Numbered from the stretch's first letter, positions 1 through 8,194 are shown. The stretch is DNA of 25,101 nt from Chloroflexi bacterium UBA4733 (GCA_002404055.1 DHIZ01000345.1:1-25101), one strand, 5' to 3'. Notes: a model not told the origin generated them from the letters alone. Program-made: numbers and translations.

Positions 1-34
1 CGCGAAAACTTGTGGCGCACTTACGTGGCAGCTA

Positions 35-62
35 TTGACAATACTGAGAACTCATTTATGCT
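35..62 (+). promoter_or_regulatory. Probable sigma-70-type promoter of the XRE regulator gene
   Basis: A perfect -35 hexamer TTGACA (35-40) is followed after 16 bases by TATGCT (57-62), which matches four of six -10 consensus positions. It reads toward the XRE gene, leaving a leader of roughly 110 bases. ATTGACA at 34-40 is mirrored by TGTCAAT at 71-77, and the 10-base motif GGCAGCTATT (27-36) recurs as GGTAGCTATT at 87-96. These repeats bracket the promoter and could be autoregulatory binding sites, which is inference. Confidence 0.55.
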
Positions 63-101
63 ACAATAGATGTCAATGAATCGCCAGGTAGCTATTTGTC
101 G

Positions 102-139
102 GCAACCTGCTTGCTCGCTGGTGCGAACAAGCAGGTTGC
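102..139. repeat. Long perfect-arm inverted repeat (leader hairpin)
   Basis: Bases 102-113 (GCAACCTGCTTG) are exactly complementary to 128-139. After one mismatch (114/127), bases 115-118 pair with 123-126, leaving a 4-base loop. The hairpin lies between the promoter and the ribosome-binding site of the XRE gene. Neither strand has a T-run after the stem, so it is not a standard intrinsic terminator. It could be an RNA structure in the leader, or a DNA palindrome bound by the regulator. Confidence 0.6.
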
Positions 140-182
140 AAACGGGTAAGCGCGGCTGAACGACGCCTTAGGAGGTGATTTA

Positions 183-494
183 ATGGCTCAGACTGCCCTT
201 TTGGTCGAGGAAGATCGCGATGACCTCGACGACTACATCGCAGAGCGGGCGGTCCGGAATCCGGAACTCCCCGGGCTCGTGGAAGAAGCAGCGCAGCGCC
301 AGCAGCTTCTTCGCGATTTGGTAGGGGCGCGAAAGCATGCGCGACTCACCCAGACAGCCGTCGCGGCGCACATGCGCACCTCCGCATCGGTAGTTGCGCG
401 GCTGGAGCGAGGTGGGCCGAATACAACGCTGGCCACCGTGCAGCGCTACGCGGCCGCGGTGGGCAAGCGGTTGGAATGGCGACTTGCCGACTGA
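183..494 (+). CDS. XRE-family helix-turn-helix regulator (HigA/antitoxin-like)
   Basis: This 103-residue cytoplasmic DNA-binding protein has an acidic N-terminal segment (about 1-38) followed by a Cro/C1-type helix-turn-helix at about 43-97. Within it, LTQTAVAAHMRTSASVVARLE is the helix-turn-helix core, and the tail TLATVQRYAAAVGKRLEW is the usual fifth-helix region. This form is common in antitoxins of HigBA or RelE-type pairs, which repress their own promoter. The ATG is fixed by a near-ideal Shine-Dalgarno sequence, AGGAGGTGAT, at 170-179. No toxin gene fits in 1-182 or 495-607, so it stands alone here: a solitary regulator, or an antitoxin separated from its partner. The family is clear; the antitoxin role is inference. 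Confidence 0.85.
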   Translation: MAQTALLVEEDRDDLDDYIAERAVRNPELPGLVEEAAQRQQLLRDLVGARKHARLTQTAVAAHMRTSASVVARLERGGPNTTLATVQRYAAAVGKRLEWRLAD

Positions 495-607
495 CGAGCA
501 TTGGCAGACGCCGTCAAACGCGGCCTGGCCGTGCGGTAACGCTGCCGAGGTCACACGCATTCGGTTTCCTTTCTGAGCGCCGGAGAGCCTGACCCCGCTT
601 GGCGGCC

Positions 608-1140
608 TTACACCACGATCTCCACCGTGTCCCCGTCTTGTAGCATGTGCTCCCGTCCGACGAGTTGGCTATCAAAGCGGGCGGACGGCCCCCAGAGGCG
701 GGCGCCGTGGCAGGTCGCCCCAATCGTTTTGTGGATCTCGGCAGCGGCGTCGGCGACGGTCGCGCCGGGGTGGAGGGCGAGAGGCTCGGCATCGGTGCTG
801 TGGTCGTGGCGTAAGTAAACCCGGATGAGGCCGGTGAGCTGCCAGACTGCCTCTTTGAATGCCTCCAGGCTGGCGTCATCGAGCACCGATACTCCACCAT
901 CCGCAGGTCCGGCACTGCCGCTTGCAAGCGAGCCGGCGCGCCTTCCTGGCCTTCGTCCAGCTTCGTGGCGGCCAGGATTGCCGGCAAGACGATGCTGGCG
1001 GACGCCACCTCGACGCGCACGGCGCGGTAGCCGGGCAACTCGTCGAGGATCGCGCGCAGCTCTCGCGCCCGGTCGACGCCTTCTTTGCCGCTGAGGCGGC
1101 GCTTGATGACTTGCATCTGGGTACGATGCGGCATGGGCAT
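608..1140 (-). pseudogene. Decayed GTPase/TGS-domain gene: internal deletion plus frameshift
   Basis: Two minus-strand frames together give one recognisable protein. From the ATG at 1140 (AGGAG nine bases upstream) the frame encodes a helical segment, KRRLSGKEGVDRARELRAIL, and then ILAATKLDEG, which resembles the G4 (NKxD-type) strand of an Obg/HSR1-related GTPase. Near 891-898 the reading must move to the next frame to continue as VSVLDDASLEAFKEAVW and a clear DRG-type TGS domain (GLIRVYL to DGDTVEIV), ending in TAA at 608-610. A one-base deletion explains the shift. P-loop, G2 and G3 motifs are absent. The N-terminal helix seems joined directly to the end of the G domain at about 1015-1030, implying loss of the GTPase core. 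Family assignment is from memory. A sequencing error could explain the frameshift but not the missing core. Confidence 0.65.
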
Positions 1141-1347
1141 GGCAGTACACTCCTGACTGTGTAGAACAAGGGAGCAGGAGGGTACGCCCGGCCCATCGGC
1201 GTCTTAGGCAGGCAAACCGACAGCTGGCGCGTCCATCCTGCTGCTTCCACCGACGCTAGAGCCACTTACCCGACCAAAGGCCCAACTTGCTACCCTCTTG
1301 CCCGCATCCAACCGGATGACCGCGTTACGGCAGTGTCCATTCGGAAT
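1141..1347. other. Gene-free spacer
   Basis: This spacer lies between the GTPase remnant and the end of the large minus-strand sugar cluster. I see the AGGAG of the remnant at its left edge and no convincing terminator hairpin, promoter or RNA gene. Confidence 0.5.
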
Positions 1348-2136
1348 CTACCCCAGGCTGCCCAGCTCTTGCTCCAAACGGACCCGAGCCTCTGTGACAT
1401 ACTGCTGGGTGTGCTCTTTATCGAGGTGCTCCAGCTCTACGGCCAGGCAGCCGTCGTAGCCGAGTTGGGCCAGGGTACGTATAAAACGCGAGATGTCGAT
1501 TTCTCCCCGTCCGATGCCGACCGATTGGCGTCCTCGGTGATCCTTAATATGGGTATGGTAAATGCGAGCTGGATACTGTTCGAGCAGCCGGTAGACATCT
1601 ACTCCTGCAGCATGGAAGTGCCCAATGTCCGGACAGATGCCGATCTGCGGGTGATCAATCTCCGAAAAGATGGCGTCGTAGTCGCTGATTTGCTCAATGA
1701 CGCTGCCGGCATGCGGTTCGACCCCGATCTTGATCGGAGTTCCTGTAATTGTGTCTTCGAGAGCGTGCAGGCAAGCAATGACGTTCGCCAGCGGTCCGTC
1801 GCCACGGGGATGCGCACCACTCCCGACAACGCGATCAACACCGAGTCCCATGGCGAAACTGATACGCCGCCGGATGCGTTGCATCTGCTGCTCCAGATGC
1901 GCGGCGTCGCGCCCGCCGAATCCTTCGCAGTAGATGCCGACTGGTTCAAGGCTGTGCGCGAGGCAGGACTCGCGGACCTCTTCGCCGTAGGCGTGTGCCG
2001 CGTCCCGGTCATCCGACAGTGTGACGAAGTGTACATCAATGTAGCGATAGCCTGCTTGCGGCGCCCCTTGGAGTGTCTCGGTAAGCTCATCACTTGGCAG
2101 ACCGCGATAGCAGCAAGTGGTACAGACAACTTTCAT
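1348..2136 (-). CDS. Sugar phosphate isomerase/epimerase family protein (TIM barrel)
   Basis: A 262-residue cytoplasmic protein of the xylose-isomerase-like TIM-barrel (AP endonuclease family 2) group. These enzymes use a divalent metal to isomerise, epimerise or, in some members, cleave sugars and keto-sugars. The metal-binding set looks intact: Glu140 (GVEPHAG), Asp170 with His173 (CPDIGHF), His196 (YHTHIKDH) and Glu234 (LAVELEH). The length is normal for the family. The ATG at 2136 has GGAAG seven bases upstream. It is the last gene of the minus-strand cluster, 63 bases beyond the zinc dehydrogenase stop. It is one of three barrels here that are too different to be recent copies, so each probably acts on a different intermediate. 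The substrate cannot be told. Confidence 0.85.
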   Translation of the reverse strand: MKVVCTTCCYRGLPSDELTETLQGAPQAGYRYIDVHFVTLSDDRDAAHAYGEEVRESCLAHSLEPVGIYCEGFGGRDAAHLEQQMQRIRRRISFAMGLGVDRVVGSGAHPRGDGPLANVIACLHALEDTITGTPIKIGVEPHAGSVIEQISDYDAIFSEIDHPQIGICPDIGHFHAAGVDVYRLLEQYPARIYHTHIKDHRGRQSVGIGRGEIDISRFIRTLAQLGYDGCLAVELEHLDKEHTQQYVTEARVRLEQELGSLG

Positions 2137-2199
2137 CGGCGCTCTTCCTTCCGGGTTTTTTCTGTCGCTTGAACCAGACCGTCTTCGTCGATGGTGACG

Positions 2200-3267
2200 T
2201 TATGGACAGGTGACTAGTGTTTTCAGCACCTGTTCACGCCGCTCCCGAACCCCAGTCAGCGCAGTGACGAGGGACTCGAGCTCTACGCGGTGTGTGATAA
2301 GCGGCTTGACGTTCACCAGCCCTGTTGCCAGCGCCTGCACGGCGGTCGGCCAGGTGAGCGGCGCCAGCCAGGAGAACCGGATAGTCTTATCAGCAACCAT
2401 CGTGTCGAGTGCGGGCACCCGTACCTGGTCCTGCGGGCCCGGTAGTCCAAAGTACACGATCCGTGAACCTGGCCCCGAAATATCCAAGGCCGCCTGCATG
2501 CTCTCGAGCGATGCCGTCGGCGTGATGACCCGATCAGCCAGCGCGCCGCCGGTTACATCGGCGACGCGCCCCTTGAGGTCGGGCGCGTAGTGAGCGGATG
2601 CCCGCTCCCGTACATTGATCAGTAGGTCGGCGCCCAGCGCTCGGCCGACCTCCAGCCGGTAGTCGCGGGTCCCAACAAGAATCACGCGCCCTGCTCCGGC
2701 AGCCTTGGCGAGCTGCACCATCATCAGCCCGATGGGCCCCGGCCCGATGATCACGCAGGTATTCCCCAGTTGCACGTCAAGGCCCTGCATGGCATAGGTT
2801 GCGCAGGCCAGGGGCTCGGTGAGCGCGCCTTCTTCGAAGGAGACGCCTGCTGGCAACTGGTAGACATTGGTGTAGCGGACGCGACAATACTCGGCGAAGC
2901 CGCCATCGATCGACACCCCCAACACCGCCTTATGCAGGCAGAGATTTGGTTTGCCGCGCTGACAATACACGCAGGCATGGCAGGCCTGGACGGGATTGAG
3001 GACGACACGATCTCCGGCGCTGAGCACTCCGAGTTGAGACGGCGTACGCCCAACTGCCACGACTTCCCCGGTGAACTCGTGGCCGAGCACCAACGGGCCT
3101 TTGCCCGATGGCGTCTCGAGTGGACTTGTGCCCCAATAGTAGGCGACATCCGAACCGCAGATGCCGCAGGCACGCACCCGAACGACCACCTCGTCATCGG
3201 ACGGCTGTGGCTGGGGAATCTCGCGCAGCGTCATTTGTTGGGACTCATAGAAGATTTGAGCAAGCAT
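2200..3267 (-). CDS. Zinc-dependent medium-chain dehydrogenase (sorbitol/threonine dehydrogenase-like)
   Basis: A 355-residue MDR-family NAD(P)-dependent alcohol/polyol dehydrogenase. The GroES-like N-terminal half has the catalytic zinc ligands Cys37 (CGICGSD) and His63-Glu64 (LGHEFTG), with Glu151 (TEP) further on. The structural-zinc lobe has four cysteines at 96, 99, 102 and 110. The Rossmann half carries GPGPIG at 175-180. All key residues are present and the length is typical, so it should be active on a secondary alcohol of a sugar, polyol or similar compound. The ATG at 3267 is preceded by AGGAG at a seven-base spacing. It sits between two TIM-barrel isomerase genes, which suggests that the dehydrogenase makes or uses a keto-sugar handled by the barrels. 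Exact substrate unknown. Confidence 0.9.
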   Translation of the reverse strand: MLAQIFYESQQMTLREIPQPQPSDDEVVVRVRACGICGSDVAYYWGTSPLETPSGKGPLVLGHEFTGEVVAVGRTPSQLGVLSAGDRVVLNPVQACHACVYCQRGKPNLCLHKAVLGVSIDGGFAEYCRVRYTNVYQLPAGVSFEEGALTEPLACATYAMQGLDVQLGNTCVIIGPGPIGLMMVQLAKAAGAGRVILVGTRDYRLEVGRALGADLLINVRERASAHYAPDLKGRVADVTGGALADRVITPTASLESMQAALDISGPGSRIVYFGLPGPQDQVRVPALDTMVADKTIRFSWLAPLTWPTAVQALATGLVNVKPLITHRVELESLVTALTGVRERREQVLKTLVTCP

Positions 3268-3303
3268 CGACCATCTCCTCTCGCCACGCCATTCGCTCGT
3301 CTA

Positions 3304-4254
3304 TCAGGCGTCGTTGGCCGGCGCTGCGCTGCGCTGCAGTTGTTGCGGCGTACTGATCGGCACTCTGGCTGTCAGCAGCCGTGCCATGTACTCTCTGGCG
3401 GCGGCAGTCACTTCCCACGCCTCGGGCCAGAAGCAGAGGTCCGCCCCCCACCAGCAGTCGTCGTACCCCGCGGCGTCGATTGCTTGAACGATGGCCGGGA
3501 AGTCGAGCACGCCTGTTCCGAATGGGGCATGCGTACTGGTGAGTCTGTCGTGCAGCGTATTGTCGGAGTCGATGAGATGGACGTGACCAATCTTGCCGTG
3601 CAATTGCGCGGCAAAGGCAGCTTCGCCGCCTTGCACGTATTCCGGGCTGCCGGCGTGGCGCGCCCCCTGCGTGGCGCAGAGGTGCGCGTGGCAACTGTCG
3701 AAGAGCACCTGGAAATTGGCCTGGTCTACCCGACTCACCAGGGCAAGCACCTGGCTGGGCTTGTTGAAGAGGAAGCCGGGCTCGAACTCCCAGACCAGCA
3801 GCACGCCGACGTCCTCTGCCAGTTGGGCGCAGCGTTGCCAGAGGCGGGCTACTCGGTCGAGCACTTCGGGTTCCCTGCCGACCTCCACCGTCCCCGGCGC
3901 ACTCACCGTATCGACTCGGAGCTTGGGAATGCCGCAGTCAACGCAAAAGTCGAGGTAGCGGCGAAAGACCTGCGTGTAGTTCTCTGTCGAGACGAGGGCA
4001 GGCGGCACCGTCTCGAAGTCCGGAGCGTAATTGCAGGCCTGCAAGCCGTTCGAGGATAGCAGGTCGACCAACCGGCGTCGCTGGTCGCGCGTTGGGTAGA
4101 GGTCGGGATGAGCGTGCGGGGCAAAACCGTTGAGTTCCACGCCGTCGAAGCCAAGTGCGCCTAGCCGGCGAATGACCTCGTCAAGCGGGACGGGATGGGT
4201 GGCGTACGGACCGAACGTGTAGGCCCAACTGCCGATGGCTAGCTTCTTGATCAC
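3304..4254 (-). CDS. Sugar phosphate isomerase/epimerase family protein (TIM barrel), GTG start
   Basis: A 316-residue xylose-isomerase-like TIM barrel, longer than its two cluster-mates because of an extended C-terminal tail (about 295-316, Ser/Ala/Pro/Gln-rich). It opens with the family's typical first strand (KLAIGSWAYTFG) and GFDGVELNGF. Likely metal ligands are Glu156 (VWEFEPG), Asp186 and His189 (LFDSCHAHL), and His226 (GHVHLIDS). Asp272 (WGADLC) stands where many relatives have Glu. The GTG at 4254 has TAGGAG six bases upstream. It is 36 bases from the dehydrogenase gene downstream, and the next gene upstream ends only 19 bases away, so co-transcription is likely. Cytoplasmic; substrate unknown. 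Confidence 0.87.
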   Translation of the reverse strand: MIKKLAIGSWAYTFGPYATHPVPLDEVIRRLGALGFDGVELNGFAPHAHPDLYPTRDQRRRLVDLLSSNGLQACNYAPDFETVPPALVSTENYTQVFRRYLDFCVDCGIPKLRVDTVSAPGTVEVGREPEVLDRVARLWQRCAQLAEDVGVLLVWEFEPGFLFNKPSQVLALVSRVDQANFQVLFDSCHAHLCATQGARHAGSPEYVQGGEAAFAAQLHGKIGHVHLIDSDNTLHDRLTSTHAPFGTGVLDFPAIVQAIDAAGYDDCWWGADLCFWPEAWEVTAAAREYMARLLTARVPISTPQQLQRSAAPANDA

Positions 4255-4273
4255 GCCTGTCTCCTACGGTCGA

Positions 4274-5269
4274 TCATTGGATCGTCTGGGGCTCGACAAC
4301 GACCTTGAGGGCGCCACGGGCCTCAGCGAAAGCAGCCTCCATGGCCCCGAGGGGATACCGCGCCGAGATGAGCGGCCCGACCCGCATGTGGCCGCTCGCC
4401 AGCAGGCGCAGACCTTCCTGAAACTCTCCAAGGGTACGTCCGTTGGAGCCCCGCACGGTCAGTGACTTGAAGACGACCGGGTTCGTCGGCAGCCCGCCAG
4501 GGTGCCCGAAGCCGAGGAGCACCAGCGTACCAAAGGGGCGCACCACCTTGACGGCTGACTGAAGCACGCTGTCGATATGGCCAACGGCTTCGAAGCACAC
4601 GTCCACCGGCACGCTCTGGAGGACCTGGAGAGCCGGGTCCGCTGCGTTGTTGACGGTCGTAATCCCGCCAAATTGCTCGGCAACGCGGAGGTGATCGGCG
4701 TCGATATCGACAACCCAGACAGCGCCGGCCCCGCGCACCTGGAGGGCCTGGGCCACCAGCAAGCCGATCGCCCCGGCGCCGAACACGAGGCAGGTCCGCT
4801 CAGTCACCTCGGCCAGCCCCACCGCGTGGAGCGCCACCGCAGTTGGCTCAGCCAGCGACGCCTCGACGAAGCTTAACCCGGCGGGCTTCGGAAAAAGGTT
4901 GCCGAACGGCACCGCCACGTACTCGGCGAAGCCGCCCGGCCGGCCATAGCCGATGCTGACGGCACGCCGGCAGGCGGTGAAGTTGCCGCCGCGGCAGGCG
5001 GTGCAGTCGCCACAGCCAACGGTGGGTTCAATGGCGACCGCCGCGCCGGGCAGCAGGTCGGTCTTCCCGTCGGCGACCGCCTCGACCACTCCGGCGAACT
5101 CGTGCCCGGCTACCCGGCTGGCTATGCCCGGCCGGGACAGGTCCCACTTGTCGCTACCGCAGATGCCCGCCGCCACGACCCGCACGAGCGCCTCGCCCGG
5201 CAGCAGGTCCGGCCGTGCCGTCTCGTACACGTCAAACTTGCCCGACCCCAGGCAGAATGCTGCCTTCAT
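4274..5269 (-). CDS. Zinc-dependent medium-chain dehydrogenase (second copy type)
   Basis: A 331-residue MDR-superfamily dehydrogenase with intact features: catalytic zinc ligands Cys37 (AAGICGSD), His56-Glu57 (AGHEFAG) and Glu141 (AEP), structural-zinc cysteines 86, 89, 92 and 100, and the dinucleotide fold GAGAIG at 164-169. It is shorter than, and clearly diverged from, the dehydrogenase at 2200-3267, so it is probably not a redundant copy. I chose the ATG at 5269 because AGGGAG lies six bases upstream and translation then begins MKAAFC, the normal start of this family; an in-frame ATG eight codons upstream (5293) lacks this support. Neighbours are two TIM-barrel isomerases, 19 and 38 bases away. 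Expected to oxidise or reduce a sugar or polyol with NAD(P); substrate unknown. Confidence 0.9.
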   Translation of the reverse strand: MKAAFCLGSGKFDVYETARPDLLPGEALVRVVAAGICGSDKWDLSRPGIASRVAGHEFAGVVEAVADGKTDLLPGAAVAIEPTVGCGDCTACRGGNFTACRRAVSIGYGRPGGFAEYVAVPFGNLFPKPAGLSFVEASLAEPTAVALHAVGLAEVTERTCLVFGAGAIGLLVAQALQVRGAGAVWVVDIDADHLRVAEQFGGITTVNNAADPALQVLQSVPVDVCFEAVGHIDSVLQSAVKVVRPFGTLVLLGFGHPGGLPTNPVVFKSLTVRGSNGRTLGEFQEGLRLLASGHMRVGPLISARYPLGAMEAAFAEARGALKVVVEPQTIQ

Positions 5270-5307
5270 GGCATGCTCCCTTACCGTATTCAAGTATTGG
5301 TGATCGC

Positions 5308-6102
5308 TCAGCCCAGCGGCGCCGTGAACTCGACAGCTCGCTGGTAGGCACGCGCCAGGTCCTCCGCCGTGCGCGGATCGATCTGGACGAAGATGGGACC
5401 CGCATACCGAATCTCCCGGATCGCTTGTATGAACGGAGGAAAGTCGAATTCGCCGTCCCCCGGTACCAGGCGACCGCTGTCGGAGAGATGGACCAGACCG
5501 ACCTTCCCACGCAACGACAACACACTGGCGTAGGGGTCAAGCCGCCGATTGTAGAGGTGGATCGTATCACAGCAGGCCGTGACGAAATTGCCGGTGTGTG
5601 CAATGAGCTCCAACGTCTCCGTCGGCGTCCCACACAGCGGGTTGCCCGTGCTCTCGAACTCCACGGCTAGCACGACGTCACGCGCCCGGCAGCGATCGGC
5701 AATGTCGTTGAACACCCGCACCGCCGCCGCAAGCGCCTCCGGCCGTCCCACCCCTTCCGCAATGTGTGGCCAGACGAGGACTGCCCGCGCTCCCAGCGCG
5801 GCCGCGACGTCGACACAATCATTGAGATACTGTTTGGCGGTCGCATAGCACTTGGGGTCGGTGAACAGCCGGTCGCCCTGGTTGCCGCGCCAGCACACCG
5901 CCGGGCATTCCAGATGGTATCGGTCCAGCAGCGCTCGCAGCCGGGCGACTTCCGCCGTGTCCTGCCAGTACACCCACTTTTCCGCGACCTGGGCTTCGAT
6001 GCCGGCATAGCCGGCCGCCGCCACCGCCGCGACGAGTTGTTCCACCGACCAGTCCCGGACAGCGGCGCCGCCGTGCGGCGACCAGTAGATTGGCGACGTC
6101 AT
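5308..6102 (-). CDS. Sugar phosphate isomerase/epimerase family protein (TIM barrel)
   Basis: A 264-residue xylose-isomerase-like TIM barrel. Metal-site candidates are Glu148 (LAVEFES), Asp179 and His182 (CCDTIHL) and His205 (GLVHLSDS). At the last-strand position, where many family members have Glu, this protein reads FVQID (Gln240/Asp242), so the site may be altered. The ATG at 6102 is chosen because it has an AGAAAGG Shine-Dalgarno eight bases upstream and the barrel's first strand follows at once. A longer open frame to 6213 would overlap the upstream oxidoreductase and adds a Ser/Arg/Lys-rich stretch unlike the family. It lies 22 bases downstream of the Gfo/Idh/MocA gene, suggesting consecutive steps. 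Substrate unknown. Confidence 0.87.
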   Translation of the reverse strand: MTSPIYWSPHGGAAVRDWSVEQLVAAVAAAGYAGIEAQVAEKWVYWQDTAEVARLRALLDRYHLECPAVCWRGNQGDRLFTDPKCYATAKQYLNDCVDVAAALGARAVLVWPHIAEGVGRPEALAAAVRVFNDIADRCRARDVVLAVEFESTGNPLCGTPTETLELIAHTGNFVTACCDTIHLYNRRLDPYASVLSLRGKVGLVHLSDSGRLVPGDGEFDFPPFIQAIREIRYAGPIFVQIDPRTAEDLARAYQRAVEFTAPLG

Positions 6103-6124
6103 CGCTTTAGCCTTTCTTCCCAGT

Positions 6125-7216
6125 TCAGAACGACCAACGTGCTTCCGGCTCGCCGAGGTACTGGCGACGGTAGAGCACTTCCAGAATTTCCAGGTCCTTG
6201 ACGCTGTCATCACGCGGCGAAAGGTTGGGGGCCCGGCCGAGCGCGCACTGGACGAAGTGGGCCGCCTCCCGGCGGAAGGCCCATTCCCAGGTGGGGGCTA
6301 CCTCCTGGAGTCCGGCACCCTTGCGATAGACCTGCAGCCGGGCCGGCAAATTCTCCGCCAACGGCGGCGGCAACTGCAACCGGAGCCAGCCCTGCTCAAA
6401 GTGGATGGTCAGCTCCTCCCAGTGGTGCTCGGTGAAAGTCTGCGCGGTACGCAGCGTGCAATCAAAGGAGCCATAGTCGAAGACGGCGAGCAGTCGAGTC
6501 GCGCCGCGCTGTCCCGCCGGCGGCCTCAGCCGGCTGAACGCCAGCGCGGCGGGATCGCCCAGCAACCAGCGCATGAGGTTCACCTGGTGGCACTTGTTGG
6601 TCGCCATGGCGAAGTACAGGTGGCTATGCTCCGGCCGCACAAAGGTCGGCACGCCGCCCCCTGCGACCTCGGCCATTGGCCGACTCGGCTGCGCACTGGC
6701 GACCGTCAGCGGGGAGAAGTTGCGCGTCCAGTCTCCCTCGAAGAATTCGTACTCGGCGGCAGCGATTGCTCCTAACTCGCCGCTCGTGTGCAGTTGCTCC
6801 AGGAGCGCCTTGGCGGCGACCACGCCGGGGTCGTAGCGCTTCATGTAACCGTAGGTGAGCGCTCGGCCGGCCTCCGCCGCTGCCGCTGCCAGGGCACGCG
6901 CCGGCGCTGCGGCGACCGCCAGTGGCTTTTCCACGAACAGGTGCTTCCCGGCGCGGAGCGCCGGAATACCGAGCGCCGGATTGAGCTGTGGCGGCAGGAG
7001 CATGGCCAGGGCATCCAGTTCCGGGTCCGCGATCAGCTCCTCGGCTGCCTGAGTTGCCCTGGGGATACCGAAGCGGCGGGCCACGTCGGCAGCCAGGTTG
7101 GCCCGCACGTCGGCGACGGCCACGACCTGGCAATCCGGCGCCCGCAGGAAATTGGCAAGATGGACACGCTGGCCCATAGTGCCCAGGCCGATGAGGCCGA
7201 GCCGTAGACTGGCCAC
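6125..7216 (-). CDS. Gfo/Idh/MocA family NAD(P)-dependent sugar oxidoreductase
   Basis: A 363-residue cytoplasmic oxidoreductase of the glucose-fructose oxidoreductase / inositol dehydrogenase family. The Rossmann fold begins LGLIGLGTMG (Gly10-x-Gly12-x-x-Gly15). The signature catalytic lysine is in FVEKP (Glu96-Lys97-Pro98), and GYMKRYDPG in the middle region is characteristic of the family's active-site side. The second half is the alpha/beta substrate-binding domain. Start is GTG at 7216, with AAGGAG seven bases upstream. Members oxidise a ring hydroxyl of inositols, sugars or glycosides, often to 3-keto sugars. Adjacent isomerase-type TIM barrels fit a multi-step keto-sugar route. It follows the PhyH gene after 91 bases. 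The exact substrate is not inferable. Confidence 0.9.
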   Translation of the reverse strand: MASLRLGLIGLGTMGQRVHLANFLRAPDCQVVAVADVRANLAADVARRFGIPRATQAAEELIADPELDALAMLLPPQLNPALGIPALRAGKHLFVEKPLAVAAAPARALAAAAAEAGRALTYGYMKRYDPGVVAAKALLEQLHTSGELGAIAAAEYEFFEGDWTRNFSPLTVASAQPSRPMAEVAGGGVPTFVRPEHSHLYFAMATNKCHQVNLMRWLLGDPAALAFSRLRPPAGQRGATRLLAVFDYGSFDCTLRTAQTFTEHHWEELTIHFEQGWLRLQLPPPLAENLPARLQVYRKGAGLQEVAPTWEWAFRREAAHFVQCALGRAPNLSPRDDSVKDLEILEVLYRRQYLGEPEARWSF

Positions 7217-7307
7217 CGTTCCGCTCCTTCCGCCTGCCGCCCAGGCCGACAGCGCCAGCCTGCCCGCGGCCCCGCGCCTAAACTCAAGCGTAAGTCAGGC
7301 AGACCGT

Positions 7308-8102
7308 CTAATAGCCGGTCTGAGCCTGGGCCAAGATCGGGAACAGATCGCCGACGATCGGCTGACCTGGTGTCAACTTCAGCGGGTCGGTGGTGACGTG
7401 CGGCCGGCCGCTATAGGTGGTGGGATCGGGCATGTAGTTGATGATGAAGCCTTCACGGGGCTGATCGGTCATGTTCGGACCGGCATAATGCAGAGTGAGC
7501 GCGTTGTGGAAGGTGCAACTCCCAGCCTTGAGCTCAATGGTCGTCGGCTGCAAGCGGTCGCGCTTGTCCTCGGGAACCACGAGCCGCAGACCGTCCAGAT
7601 TCTCCTGGAGGTCGCGTGGCAACGTCGTCGCCGCGAGACGTCCCCAGCGGTGTGACCCGGCAATGAAGCTCATGCAATCCATCTCAATCGAGACGTCGAT
7701 CAGCGCGGTCCAGCAGGTGAGCGGGCCCGCTTCCACCATCGGCCACACCACGAGATCCTGGTGCCAGGCGGAAGGGCGGTCGCCGGGCATCTTGATGATT
7801 TCCTGGTCGTGCCAGAGCCGCACCGCCCGTGCCTGGCTCAGCCGGCGCGCGATCTCCGCCAGCTTCGGGTTGAACACGTAGCGGCGCACCGTATCGTCCA
7901 TCGTCCAGACGTTGACGTGCTGGGTGAACTGGCCGCCCTTGTGGTAAGTATAGCCGACGCCTGGTCGCTCCGTCGCTCGGGCCAGGGCAGCCCGGAACTC
8001 CGCCACCTCGTCCAGCGTCAGCACACCATCAAACGTTGTGAAACCGTTGCGCTGATAGAAGGCAATCTGCTCGTCGATTGCCGATTCCATTGCTACTGCC
8101 AT
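7308..8102 (-). CDS. Phytanoyl-CoA dioxygenase (PhyH) family Fe(II)/2-oxoglutarate-type enzyme
   Basis: A 264-residue PhyH-family protein. The double-stranded beta-helix iron site is visible as His114-Gln-Asp116 (AWHQDLV) and His205 (TLHYAGPN), with Arg216 (PREGF) at the position that binds the 2-oxoglutarate carboxylate. FIAGSHRWG after the first motif is also typical. The protein should hydroxylate or otherwise oxidise a small molecule using O2 and 2-oxoglutarate. Bacterial members act on very varied substrates. The ATG at 8102 has GGAGG four bases upstream, a slightly tight spacing; a second ATG four codons in (8090) is an alternative. The gene lies between the binding-protein gene and the Gfo/Idh/MocA gene, implying the same substrate pathway. 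Confidence 0.88.
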   Translation of the reverse strand: MAVAMESAIDEQIAFYQRNGFTTFDGVLTLDEVAEFRAALARATERPGVGYTYHKGGQFTQHVNVWTMDDTVRRYVFNPKLAEIARRLSQARAVRLWHDQEIIKMPGDRPSAWHQDLVVWPMVEAGPLTCWTALIDVSIEMDCMSFIAGSHRWGRLAATTLPRDLQENLDGLRLVVPEDKRDRLQPTTIELKAGSCTFHNALTLHYAGPNMTDQPREGFIINYMPDPTTYSGRPHVTTDPLKLTPGQPIVGDLFPILAQAQTGY

Positions 8103-8150
8103 ATCGCCTCCACTGCCAATGAACGCAAACTGGTGCCCGAGGTGCTACCC

Positions 8151-8162
8151 ATGGCGCGCCAT
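8151..8162. repeat. 12-bp perfect palindrome between binding-protein and PhyH genes
   Basis: ATGGCGCGCCAT is perfectly self-complementary and sits in the 92-base gap after the end of the SBP gene and before the PhyH gene. There is no T-run. It might be a short RNA hairpin that damps readthrough after the binding-protein gene, or chance in GC-rich DNA. Confidence 0.3.
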
Positions 8163-8194
8163 CCTTCGCCGATTCCGGCAAGCCGAAACCAATA

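Noticed and set aside
102..139. Intrinsic terminator
   Set aside because: The stem is strong, but no run of T follows it on either strand; it also lies between a promoter and a ribosome site.
1..182. Toxin gene partner of the XRE regulator
   Set aside because: No open frame with a start and family motif exists upstream, and 495-607 is too short; the partner, if any, lies outside the window.
880..905. Programmed frameshift in the TGS-domain gene
   Set aside because: There is no slippery heptamer at the junction, and the missing G-domain core makes simple decay more likely.
2770..4059. A plus-strand open frame of 429 codons across the zinc dehydrogenase and TIM-barrel genes
   Set aside because: It bridges two clear minus-strand genes and their gap, has no ribosome site of note and no recognisable motif.
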